A DNA stretch of 64,000 nt, from NCBI RefSeq assembly GCF_009363755.1, contig NZ_CP045417.1, positions 2,604,001 through 2,668,000 on the forward strand. Direction: 5' to 3'. The first letter of the stretch is position 1. Each line of letters begins with the position of its first letter. Below, piece after piece: positions 16,215 through 24,019 of this stretch. The notes beneath the pieces are model-generated. The model ran no database searches. It was not told the DNA's origin and saw only the letters and a program-made list of their open reading frames with translations. The stretch is from Halomonas sp. THAF5a. GTDB lineage: Bacteria; Pseudomonadota; Gammaproteobacteria; Pseudomonadales; Halomonadaceae. The position numbers and the translations under genes are program-made.

Positions 16215-17582
16215 CTAGACCCGCAGCAGCAGGTGCTCGCGCTCCCAGGAGCTGATGACCTGGAAGTAGGCACGGTGCTCGGCGCGCTTGACCGCCAGGT
16301 AGCTGTTGACGAAGCGCTCGCCGAGGAGGTCGGCCAGCGGCGGGCAGTCGTGAAGCAGGTCCAGCGCCGGGCCGATGTCGTCGGGCAGCTTGCTGCCGCC
16401 CGGCCAGGCGGAGCCGACCACCGGCGGTCGCGGCTCGAGCCGCTCCTGCATGCCCAGGTAGCCGCAGGCCAGCGAGGCCGCCATAACCAGGTAGGGATTG
16501 GCGTCGGCGCCGGCCAGGCGGTTCTCCACGCGGGTCGCCTCGGGGGCAGAGACCGGCACCCGCAGCCCCACGGTGCGGTTGTCCATGCCCCACTCGACGT
16601 TGATCGGCGCCGAGCCGCTGGTCTCGGTGCGCATCAGCCGGCGGTAGGAGTTGACGTTGGGCGCCAGCAGCGGCATCGCCGAGGGCAGGTAGCGCTGCTG
16701 CCCGCCGATGAAGGCGTGGAACAGGCCGCTGGGTCGGCCCTCCTCGTCGGCGAAGACGTTGTGCCCCGCCTGGCGGTCGAGCAGGCTCTGGTGGAGGTGC
16801 ATCGCGCTGCCCGGCTCGCCCGCCATGGGCTTGGCCATGAAGGTGGCGTACATGCCATGGCGCAGCGCTGTCTCGCGCAGGGTCCGCTTGAACATCACCA
16901 CCTGGTCGGCCAGGGCGAGCGGGGCGCCGTGCCGGAAGTTGACCTCCATCTGGCCGGCGCCCTCCTCATGGATGAGGGTATCCAGGTCCAGGTTCATGGC
17001 GTCGCAGTAGTCATACATCTCCTCGAACAGCGGATCGAACTCGTTGACCGCGTCGATGGAGAACGACTGGCGGCTGCTCTCCTGGCGTCCGGAGCGGCCG
17101 ATCGGCGGCTCCAGGGGATAGTCGGCGTCGGTGTTGGTCTTGACCAGGTAGAACTCCACCTCCGGCGCCACCACCGGCCTCCAGCCGCGGGCCTCATAGC
17201 GGTCCAGCACGCGCTTGAGCACGTGGCGTGGCGCCAGCTCCACCGGATCGCCGGTCAGATAGACGCAGTCGTGGATGATCTGCGCGGTGGGGTCCTCGGC
17301 CCAGGGCACCGGGTAGACGGCGTTCGGGTCGGGCACCAGCTCCATGTCGCGTTCGGCGGGGTTCCAGAAGCGGATGTCCTCGTCGTCGGGATAGCCACCG
17401 GTAACGGTCTGGATGAAGATCGAGTCGGGCAGCCGCGGGCGGCCGCCCTTGAGGTACTTGTCGGCGGGCATGATCTTGCCCTTGAGGATGCCCGTCAGAT
17501 CGGCGACCAGGCACTCGACCTCGGTGATGCCGTGCTTCCGGAACCAGTCGTTCAGGAGCCGCGGCGCCTGTCGGTGACTCAT
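16215..17582 (-). CDS. puuA: gamma-glutamylputrescine synthetase-like protein (PuuA-like)
   Basis: 455 residues with the glutamine-synthetase fold: beta-grasp (about 18-115) with LVADLTGILKGKIMP, catalytic domain with APEVEFYLVK, EEGAGQMEVNFRHG, PGSAMHLHQSLLD and GMDNRTVGLRVP. This is the PuuA/PauA pattern: ATP-dependent joining of glutamate to putrescine or another polyamine. The next gene upstream on the same strand (17708-19000) looks like PuuB, the oxidase for the product, which supports the assignment. PuuC and PuuD equivalents are not adjacent; the aldehyde dehydrogenase and the amidohydrolase of the neighbouring operon are candidates. The start has AAGGA seven bases upstream and overlaps a 33-codon open frame of doubtful meaning. 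Confidence 0.85.
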   Translation of the reverse strand: MSHRQAPRLLNDWFRKHGITEVECLVADLTGILKGKIMPADKYLKGGRPRLPDSIFIQTVTGGYPDDEDIRFWNPAERDMELVPDPNAVYPVPWAEDPTAQIIHDCVYLTGDPVELAPRHVLKRVLDRYEARGWRPVVAPEVEFYLVKTNTDADYPLEPPIGRSGRQESSRQSFSIDAVNEFDPLFEEMYDYCDAMNLDLDTLIHEEGAGQMEVNFRHGAPLALADQVVMFKRTLRETALRHGMYATFMAKPMAGEPGSAMHLHQSLLDRQAGHNVFADEEGRPSGLFHAFIGGQQRYLPSAMPLLAPNVNSYRRLMRTETSGSAPINVEWGMDNRTVGLRVPVSAPEATRVENRLAGADANPYLVMAASLACGYLGMQERLEPRPPVVGSAWPGGSKLPDDIGPALDLLHDCPPLADLLGERFVNSYLAVKRAEHRAYFQVISSWEREHLLLRV

Positions 17583-17707
17583 GGGATCGTCCTTGCGCGG
17601 AAGGGTGGGCCCCGCGTGGCGGGGCGGGGCTGGGTCAGCCCCACGTCGAGGCAGGGCATGGCGGCGACGGCCTCGTTCATGGGGTGCCCTGCTGCTCGAT
17701 GGCCCGG

Positions 17708-19000
17708 TTACAGCAGGTCCCTCAGTTGATAGTAGCGGGTGGCCAGCACCAGCAGCGGCGTGCGCAGCAGGCGTCCCCCGGGAAAGCGGCGATGGGGCAT
17801 GGCCGCGAAGGCGTCGAAGCGCTCGCGCTGCCCGGCGATGGCCTCCGCCAGCAGCTGGCCGGCGAGCCCCGCCAGCGCCATGCCGTGACCGGAGTAGCCC
17901 TGGGCATAGTAGATATTCGGGCCCAGCCGGCCGATGTCCGGCGCCCGGTCCAGGGTGATGGCCACGTCGCCGCCCCAGCGGTACACGATGGGCACGCCCT
18001 CGAGGACCGGGAAGAGGCGCGCGATCTTGGCGTCCATGCGGGCGATGAGGTGGCGCGGCTCGCGGCCGTCGTAGCTCACCTCACCGCCGAAGATCAGGCG
18101 GCGGTCGGCGGAGAGCCGGTAGTAGTCGAGCACAAAGTTGGCGTCCGACAGGGCGTCGTTCTGCGGCAGCACCCGGGCCGCCTGGGCCTCGCTGAGCGGC
18201 GCGGTGGCGATCATGTAGTTGGCGACGCGCATGATGCGCCCGGAGAGCTCCGGCATCAGCCCCGTCGGGTAGGCGTTGGTGCCGTGCACCACGCTGTCGG
18301 CGACCACCCGACCCCGGGCGGTGACCACGGTGGCGGGTTCGCCGCGGCGAAGCTCGACGGCGGCGCTGTGCTCGTGGATGGCCGCGCCGGCGCGGCGGGC
18401 CGCCCGGGCCAGGCCCAGGGTGTAGTTGAGCGGGTGGAGGTGGCCGCCCTCGGCATCGAAGAGGGCCGCCGGGTAGGCGTCGCTCACCACGTGCTGGCGC
18501 AGGGCATCGCCCTCGAGGAGGCTGAGGGCCGTGTCGTCATAGTCGCGGGCCATGCGCTCACGGAAGGCCTCGAGCTCGCGCACCTGGCGCGGTGTCACCG
18601 CGGCGTGCAGGTAGCCCCAGGCGAGCTCGCAGGGGATGGCATGGCGCTCGACCCGCGCGGCCGTGAGGCGCACCGCCTCGCGGCTCATCTCCCAGATTTC
18701 CCGGGCCCGCACCCGGCCCAGGGCCTTCTCGACGGTGGCGATGTCGGTGCCCAGGCCGGGCAGGATATGGCCGCCGCTGCGCCCCGAGGCGCCGTGGCCG
18801 ATCTCGCCGGCCTCGAGCAACACCACCGAGTAGCCCCGTTCGGCGAGGTGCAGGGCCGCCGAGCAGCCGGTGATGCCGCCGCCGATCACGCAGACATCGG
18901 CGCGTCGCTCCCCCGCCAGCGGCGGGCAGTCGCCGAGCTCGACGGCGACGGAGGCACGATACCAGGACGCCGGACGCGCCGGCCGAGGCGGGATCGCCAT
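17708..19000 (-). CDS. puuB: gamma-glutamylputrescine oxidoreductase-like FAD enzyme (PuuB-like)
   Basis: 430 residues, DAO-type FAD oxidoreductase. The dinucleotide motif CVIGGGITGCSAALHLAERG starts near residue 37, with LLEAGEIGHGASGRSGG just after, and a C-terminal flavin segment NIYYAQGYSGHGMALAGLAG. PuuB oxidises gamma-glutamylputrescine to the gamma-glutamyl aminoaldehyde, releasing ammonia. It precedes the PuuA-like gene by 125 bases on the same strand, so the two are probably co-transcribed. The ribosome site is weak (ACAGG). Other glycine-oxidase-like substrates are possible, but the pairing with the ligase makes the Puu role most likely. Confidence 0.85.
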   Translation of the reverse strand: MAIPPRPARPASWYRASVAVELGDCPPLAGERRADVCVIGGGITGCSAALHLAERGYSVVLLEAGEIGHGASGRSGGHILPGLGTDIATVEKALGRVRAREIWEMSREAVRLTAARVERHAIPCELAWGYLHAAVTPRQVRELEAFRERMARDYDDTALSLLEGDALRQHVVSDAYPAALFDAEGGHLHPLNYTLGLARAARRAGAAIHEHSAAVELRRGEPATVVTARGRVVADSVVHGTNAYPTGLMPELSGRIMRVANYMIATAPLSEAQAARVLPQNDALSDANFVLDYYRLSADRRLIFGGEVSYDGREPRHLIARMDAKIARLFPVLEGVPIVYRWGGDVAITLDRAPDIGRLGPNIYYAQGYSGHGMALAGLAGQLLAEAIAGQRERFDAFAAMPHRRFPGGRLLRTPLLVLATRYYQLRDLL

Positions 19001-19166
19001 ACGAGAACCTGTCTGCGGGGCGCGGTGCGCTGCGACTTGTGGAAGGGGACGAGCGAGGCGGATCGCCCCGACAGGTTCAGTGTGGCACCGGCGCCACGAC
19101 GGTCGTCAAGTCATCCCCTCACTCGACCCCATCGCCCGCGGCCGAAAGCGGCCTGTCGGGCGACGC

Positions 19167-19916
19167 TCAGCGCACGGCGCATACCGGGCAGGCGGGATCG
19201 CGCGGCACCCCGAAGTGGCGCCACTGGCCGGTGAGGCCATCGAAGGTGGAGAGGCCGCGATGGGGAGTGCCGGCGCCGCTGACGAGCTTGATCGCCTCCA
19301 GCGCCTGGAAGCTGCCGATCAGCCCCACCAGCGGGGCGATCACGCCGTTCTCGGCGCAGCGCAGCTCCTCGTCGCCCTCCTCCCCCGGCGGGTAGAGGCA
19401 GGCGTAGCAGGGCCCGTCCGGGTCGCGCGGGTCGAAGACGGCGAGCTGGCCGGAGAAGCGGATCGCCGCCCCCGAGACCAGCGGCACCCCGGCCGCCCGG
19501 CAGGCGGCGTTGATGGCGTAGCGGCTGGAGAAGCGGTCGGTGCAGTCGAGCACCACGTCCGCCTCGCCGGCCGCCCGGGCGAGGGCCTCGCCCTCCAGGT
19601 GGCCGTCGAGCGCATGGATCTCGCAGCCGGGATTGAGCGCCAGTGCCGCCTCCCGGGCCGACTCGGCCTTGTTGCGGCCGATGTCCGCGGTGGCGTGGGC
19701 GATCTGGCGCTGCAGGTTGGAGAGCTCGACCGCGTCGGCGTCGGCCAGGGTCAGCCGCCCCAGGCCCGCGGCCGCCAGGTAGAGGGCCACCGGCGAGCCC
19801 AGCCCGCCGGCGCCGATCACCAGGGCGTGGCCGGCCAGCAGGCGCTCCTGGCCGTCGATGTCGACCTGCTCGAGCATGATCTGCCGGCTGTAGCGCAGCA
19901 GGGACTGATCATCCAT
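19167..19916 (-). CDS. moeB: MoeB/ThiF-family sulfur-carrier adenylyltransferase
   Basis: 249 residues, the same length as E. coli MoeB. It activates the C-terminus of a ubiquitin-like sulfur carrier (MoaD or ThiS) by adenylation. Visible are YSRQIMLEQVDIDGQ at the N-terminus, the ATP-binding VIGAGGLGSPVALYLAAAG (34-52), LADADAVELSNLQRQ, CTDRFSSRYAINAAC and the zinc-binding CYAC plus CPVC pairs. The ATG at 19916 is preferred over a far upstream frame opening. Five bases separate it from the lrp stop. In Halomonas-type genomes a copy near hemA-prfA-prmC is the usual moeB; ThiF cannot be excluded. Confidence 0.88.
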   Translation of the reverse strand: MDDQSLLRYSRQIMLEQVDIDGQERLLAGHALVIGAGGLGSPVALYLAAAGLGRLTLADADAVELSNLQRQIAHATADIGRNKAESAREAALALNPGCEIHALDGHLEGEALARAAGEADVVLDCTDRFSSRYAINAACRAAGVPLVSGAAIRFSGQLAVFDPRDPDGPCYACLYPPGEEGDEELRCAENGVIAPLVGLIGSFQALEAIKLVSGAGTPHRGLSTFDGLTGQWRHFGVPRDPACPVCAVR

Positions 19917-19921
19917 GGCGA

Positions 19922-20422
19922 TCACTTCTCCTCGAACTCCTCGATCTCGGGCACGTGGAGGCTGAAGCTCTCCTTGACCTCCTCCATCACCACGTAGCTC
20001 TTGGACTCCTTCACGCCGGGCAGGGTCAACACCACGTCGCCGAGCAGCTGGCGGTAGGCGGACATCTCCGGAATCCGGCACTTGAGGATGTAGTCGAACT
20101 GCCCGGAGACCAGGTGGCACTCCTGGATCTGCGGCAGCTTGGCCACGGCGCGACGAAACTCGTCGAACACCGCCGGCGACTGGGTCTCCAGGCTGATCTC
20201 GACGAACACCAGCAGGTTGGCCTTGAGCGCCCGGGGATCGAGCAGCGCCCGGTAGCCGCGGATGATGCCGGCGCGCTCGAGGCGCTTGACGCGCTCCAGG
20301 CAGGGGGTGGTGGAGAGCCCGACCTGGGAGGCCAGGTCGACGTAGGAGATGCGGGCGTTGTCCTGCAGGCAGCGCAGGATCTTGAGGTCGATGCGGTCGA
20401 GCGAGCGGGTCTTGGCTTTCAT
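19922..20422 (-). CDS. lrp: Lrp/AsnC-family leucine-responsive regulator
   Basis: 166 residues, matching Lrp (164 in E. coli). The N-terminal winged helix-turn-helix reads LDRIDLKILRCLQDNARISY, then VGLSTTPCLERVKRLERAG; the C-terminal RAM domain carries ECHLVSGQFDYILKCR and the GVKESKSYVVMEEVKES tail. It is a global regulator of amino-acid metabolism. The ATG at 20422 fits homologues, yet the upstream bases read CCTCCCAACGATA, with no Shine-Dalgarno; an in-frame TTG at 20485 would add 21 atypical residues. The absence of a ribosome site may reflect low translation or a leader structure. Confidence 0.92.
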   Translation of the reverse strand: MKAKTRSLDRIDLKILRCLQDNARISYVDLASQVGLSTTPCLERVKRLERAGIIRGYRALLDPRALKANLLVFVEISLETQSPAVFDEFRRAVAKLPQIQECHLVSGQFDYILKCRIPEMSAYRQLLGDVVLTLPGVKESKSYVVMEEVKESFSLHVPEIEEFEEK

Positions 20423-20572
20423 TATCGTTGGGAGGCCGATCTGGAGGGAGCTTTCACGCCGTCGCGACAGCACGATCGCCTGCAAAACACCCCATCTCGG
20501 GGGCTTCAGTGGGCGTCACGCATGCAAAGGCGACGAGACGTGGCGTTTTTTCCTGCTGAAAGGTGTACCACA

Positions 20573-21448
20573 TCACGCCCGCTCGCCTCCAGCCCTCGCC
20601 TCAACGCGACGCCCCAGGCTGACCCGGGGATGACCGCCCAGGTCGAGGCGGCTCGCGACCTCGAGGTAGCCCGCGGCCTCGAGCACCCCGCGCACGGCCT
20701 CGGCCTGCGCGAAGCCGTGCTCGAGCATCAGCCAACCGCCGGGGCGCAGGTGGCGGCCGGCCTCCTGCACCAGATGGTAGAGGTCGGCCAGCCCGTCGTC
20801 GGCCGCCACCAGGGCGCTGCGCGGCTCGAAGCGCACGTCGCCCCGGGCCAGGTGCGGGTCGTCCGCGGCGATGTAGGGCGGGTTGGAGACGATCAGGTCG
20901 AAGCGCTCACCCGCCTCGTTGTCCTCCAGGGCGGCGAACCAGTCGCTCTCGGCGAAGGCGGCGTTGGCGAGGCCGAGCCGCTCGGCGTTGTGGCGCGCCA
21001 GCGCCACGGCCTCGGGGCGGATGTCGACCCCGAGGACCGACCAGTCGGGCCGCTCGCTGGCGAACGCCAGGGCGATGGCGCCGGTGCCGGTGCCCAGGTC
21101 CAGAAGGCGCCCCTCGGGGCGCGCGGCGTGGGCCAGGGCCGCCTCCACCAGGCACTCGGTGTCGGGCCGGGGGATCAGCGTATGCGGCGAGGTGGCAAGC
21201 GCCAGGCCCCAGAACTCCCGCTCGCCGGTCAGGTAGGCGACCGGCTGGCCCTGGACGCGGGCCGCCACCAGCGCCTCGAAGCGCGCCCTTGCGAAGCGCG
21301 GCGCCTCGCGGTCCCCCCAGGTGTAGAGCCAGGTGCGATCCACCCCCAGGGCGTGGCAGAGCAGCACCTCGGCATCGAAGCGCGGGCTGGGCGAGCCGGC
21401 GGCGGCGAGCCGCGCGGCGGCCCGGGCCAGCAGGTGATCGAGGATCAT
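20573..21448 (-). CDS. prmC: peptide chain release factor N5-glutamine methyltransferase
   Basis: 291 residues. PrmC (HemK) methylates the glutamine of the GGQ motif in release factors 1 and 2 using S-adenosylmethionine. The SAM-binding [16 protein letters not shown] (near 115) and catalytic NPPY (in [13 protein letters not shown]) are clear. Its ATG overlaps the prfA stop as ATGA, the standard coupling with its own substrate gene. Length and motifs are normal. Confidence 0.96.
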   Translation of the reverse strand: MILDHLLARAAARLAAAGSPSPRFDAEVLLCHALGVDRTWLYTWGDREAPRFARARFEALVAARVQGQPVAYLTGEREFWGLALATSPHTLIPRPDTECLVEAALAHAARPEGRLLDLGTGTGAIALAFASERPDWSVLGVDIRPEAVALARHNAERLGLANAAFAESDWFAALEDNEAGERFDLIVSNPPYIAADDPHLARGDVRFEPRSALVAADDGLADLYHLVQEAGRHLRPGGWLMLEHGFAQAEAVRGVLEAAGYLEVASRLDLGGHPRVSLGRRVEARAGGERA

Positions 21449-22539
21449 CCGGCGTCCTGCTGCAGGGCCGCCAGCTGCTCGGCCTGGTACTCGTGGATCA
21501 GCGGCTCGATCACGTCGTCGAGCTGCTCGCCGCTGACCACCTCGTTGAGCTTGTAGAGCGTCAGGTTGATCCGGTGGTCGGTGACCCGTCCCTGGGGGAA
21601 GTTGTAGGTGCGGATGCGCTCGCTGCGATCGCCGGAGCCGACCAGGGAGCGGCGAGCGTCGGCCTGCTGCTGGCGCTGGCTGGCCACCGCCGACTGCTTG
21701 AGGCGCGCCGCCAGCAGCGACATCGCCTTGGCGCGGTTCTTGTGCTGGCTGCGCTCCTCCTGGCACTCGACCACCACGCCGCTGGGCAGGTGGGTGATGC
21801 GGATGGCGGAGTCGGTGGTGTTGACGTGCTGGCCGCCGGCGCCGCTCGCGCGGAAGGTATCGACCCTGAGGTCGCTTTGGTCGATGTCGATGTCGCCGAC
21901 CTCATCGGCCTCGGGCATCACCGCCACGGTGCAGGCCGAGGTGTGGATGCGCCCCTGGGACTCGGTGGCCGGCACGCGCTGCACCCGGTGGGCGCCGGAT
22001 TCGAACTTGAGGCGCGCATAGACGCCCTCGCCCTTGACCCGGGAGATGATCTCCTTGTAGCCGCCCTGCTCGCCGTGGCTGGCGCTGACCACCTCGACCC
22101 GCCAGCCGTGCTGCTCGGCGTAGCGGGAGTACATGCGAAAGAGGTCGCCGGCGAACAGCGCCGCCTCGTCGCCGCCGGTGCCGGCGCGGATCTCGAGGAA
22201 GACGTTGCGGCGATCGTCGGGGTCCTTGGGCACCAGCAGCTGCTTGAGCCGGCCCTCGAGGGCCTCGAGCCGCTCGCGCCCCTCGTCGCGCTCGAGCTCG
22301 GCCAGCTCGCGCATCTCGGCGTCGGCATCGCCGAGCAGCTGCTCGGCGGAGGCGATGTCGGCCTCCACGCCGAGGAAGTCGTGCCAGGCCTCGACCAGGG
22401 GTTCGAGCTCGGCGTATTCCCGCGAGTAGTCGCGAAAGCGGGTCTGGTCGCTGATCACCTCGGGCTCGGCCAGCAGGGCGGCAAGCTCCTCGAAGCGCTC
22501 GATGAAGGCATCGAGGCGCTGGCGCAGGGTGGCTTTCAT
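21445..22539 (-). CDS. prfA: peptide chain release factor 1
   Basis: 364 residues, slightly longer than E. coli RF1 (360). It reads UAA and UAG stop codons. The GGQ catalytic motif is in [19 protein letters not shown] and the codon-recognition PAT tripeptide in [14 protein letters not shown], which identifies RF1 rather than RF2. It sits between hemA (9 bases upstream) and prmC (4-base overlap), the conserved hemA-prfA-prmC operon. Confidence 0.97.
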   Translation of the reverse strand: MKATLRQRLDAFIERFEELAALLAEPEVISDQTRFRDYSREYAELEPLVEAWHDFLGVEADIASAEQLLGDADAEMRELAELERDEGRERLEALEGRLKQLLVPKDPDDRRNVFLEIRAGTGGDEAALFAGDLFRMYSRYAEQHGWRVEVVSASHGEQGGYKEIISRVKGEGVYARLKFESGAHRVQRVPATESQGRIHTSACTVAVMPEADEVGDIDIDQSDLRVDTFRASGAGGQHVNTTDSAIRITHLPSGVVVECQEERSQHKNRAKAMSLLAARLKQSAVASQRQQQADARRSLVGSGDRSERIRTYNFPQGRVTDHRINLTLYKLNEVVSGEQLDDVIEPLIHEYQAEQLAALQQDAG

Positions 22540-22548
22540 CGGCGCATC

Positions 22549-23817
22549 CTATCGGGAGTGGTCGGTGGATTCATCCAGCAGCAGGGTCGAGGCGGCCTGG
22601 AGCAGGTCGTGCTGTTCCTCGGAGGCCGCATCGCGCAGCGCCACGGTGGGGCGGTGCAGCAGGCGGTTGGTCAACTGATGGGCGAGCCGGCGGATCACCG
22701 CCTCGGGATCCTCGCCGCGGGCCAGGCGCGCCAGCGCCTGCTGCTCGGAGAGCTCGCGCAGGGACTGGCCCCGGGCGCGCACGTCGCGGATCAGCTCCCC
22801 GCCGCTGCGGATCCGTCGCTCATGCTGCCAGTTGCCCACGCCGTGCTCGATCAGCGACTCGGCCTGGTCGGCCGCCACCTGGCGATGGCGGCGATTCTCC
22901 TCGATCACCTCCTGGAGGTCGTCGACGGTATAGAGGAAGACGTCGGCGAGCTCCCCCACCTCGGGCTCGATGTCCCGAGGCACGGCGATATCGACCATGA
23001 AGACCGGGCGGTGGCGACGCTTCTTCAGCGCCCGCTCGACCATGCCCTTGCCGAGGATCGGCAGCGGCGCGGCGGTGGAGGAGATCACGATATCGGCCTC
23101 GACCAGGGCGTCGGGGATCGCATCGAGGGTGATCGCCTGGCCGCCCAGCGGCCCGGAGACCACCTCGGCCCGCTCGCGGGTGCGGTTGGCCACGGTGAGC
23201 TGGCGCACGCCGGCCTCGTGGAGGTGGCGCGCCACCAGCTCGATGGTCTCGCCGGCACCAATCAGCAGGGCCCGGGAGCGGCTGAAGTCGCCGAAGATGC
23301 GGCTCGCCAGGTTGACCGCCGCATAGGCCACCGACACCGGGTTGCGGCCGATGCCGGTCTCGGTGCGCACCTGCTTGGCCACGGCGAAGGTGTTCTGGAA
23401 CAGGCACTCTAGCTCGCCGCCGAGGCTGCGCGCCTGGCGGGCCGACTGGTAGGCGTCCTTGAGCTGGCCCAGGATCTGCGGCTCGCCGAGCACCATGGAG
23501 TCCAGCCCCACAGCCACGCGCATCAGGTGGCGTGCCGCCTCGTTCTCGCGGTAGTGGTAGGCGCAGCGGGTGAGCTCCTCCACCTTCAGCCCGTGGAAGC
23601 GGCCCAGCCAGTCGAGGATCTCGCCCTCGCCGCCGGCACCGGTGGCACAGTAGAGCTCGGTGCGGTTGCAGGTGGAGAGCAGTGCCGCCTCATGCACCTC
23701 CGGCAGGGCACGCAGCTCGGTCAGCGCCGCCTCCAGCTGGGTGGGCGAGAAGGCGACCTGCTCGCGCACCTCGATGCTGGCGGTCCGGTGATTGATTCCC
23801 AGGGCAAGAAGCGTCAT
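22549..23817 (-). CDS. hemA: glutamyl-tRNA reductase
   Basis: 422 residues. HemA reduces glutamyl-tRNA to glutamate-1-semialdehyde, the first committed step of tetrapyrrole synthesis. The active-site region LSTCNRTELYC (catalytic Cys about 50), GLDSMVLGEPQILGQLKDAY and the NADPH-binding ALLIGAGETIELVARHLHEAG are all present. First gene of the hemA-prfA-prmC operon and divergent from the TPR lipoprotein gene. Because heme and cobalamin share this precursor, it also feeds the corrinoid pathway when that is complete. Confidence 0.97.
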   Translation of the reverse strand: MTLLALGINHRTASIEVREQVAFSPTQLEAALTELRALPEVHEAALLSTCNRTELYCATGAGGEGEILDWLGRFHGLKVEELTRCAYHYRENEAARHLMRVAVGLDSMVLGEPQILGQLKDAYQSARQARSLGGELECLFQNTFAVAKQVRTETGIGRNPVSVAYAAVNLASRIFGDFSRSRALLIGAGETIELVARHLHEAGVRQLTVANRTRERAEVVSGPLGGQAITLDAIPDALVEADIVISSTAAPLPILGKGMVERALKKRRHRPVFMVDIAVPRDIEPEVGELADVFLYTVDDLQEVIEENRRHRQVAADQAESLIEHGVGNWQHERRIRSGGELIRDVRARGQSLRELSEQQALARLARGEDPEAVIRRLAHQLTNRLLHRPTVALRDAASEEQHDLLQAASTLLLDESTDHSR

Positions 23818-23904
23818 GCGTTCGGCATCTTCGCGAGTCGTGATTCCGGCAAGGGCGACATGGTGATATCCGGCGGCGCGGACCGCCCATCCTCGAAGCG
23901 CCGC

Positions 23905-23913
23905 ATTCTAGCA
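23905..23913 (-). promoter_or_regulatory. extended -10 promoter for hemA
   Basis: On the minus strand TGCTAGAAT is an extended -10 element (TGn plus TAGAAT) about 90 bases upstream of the hemA ATG. No good -35 hexamer is present, as expected for extended -10 promoters. Confidence 0.5.
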
Positions 23914-23962
23914 CAGGCCGGCCGCCGGCGGCGCCCCGACATGCCGTGGAGGGGATCATGCT

Positions 23963-23990
23963 TTGCCCGAACGGGTCGAGCCGTTATGCT
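23963..23990 (+). promoter_or_regulatory. candidate promoter for the TPR lipoprotein-lolB-ispE genes
   Basis: TTGCCC, a 16-base spacer and TATGCT lie 30 bases upstream of the TPR lipoprotein ATG on the plus strand. Both hexamers match the sigma70 consensus at four positions. Confidence 0.4.
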
Positions 23991-24019
23991 GGCGGCTCGG
24001 CCTCCAGCACGAGACGCGC

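Noticed and set aside
9810..17582. Housekeeping glutamine synthetase (glnA)
   Set aside because: Both GS-like genes lack the usual glnL/glnG neighbours, are divergent in sequence and sit among amine-oxidising enzymes.
17579..17680. 33-residue open frame whose stop overlaps the PuuA-like ATG (ATGA)
   Set aside because: It could be a leader peptide, but the ribosome site is poor and the content (Pro/Arg/Ala) is what GC-rich DNA gives by chance. Conservation would be needed.
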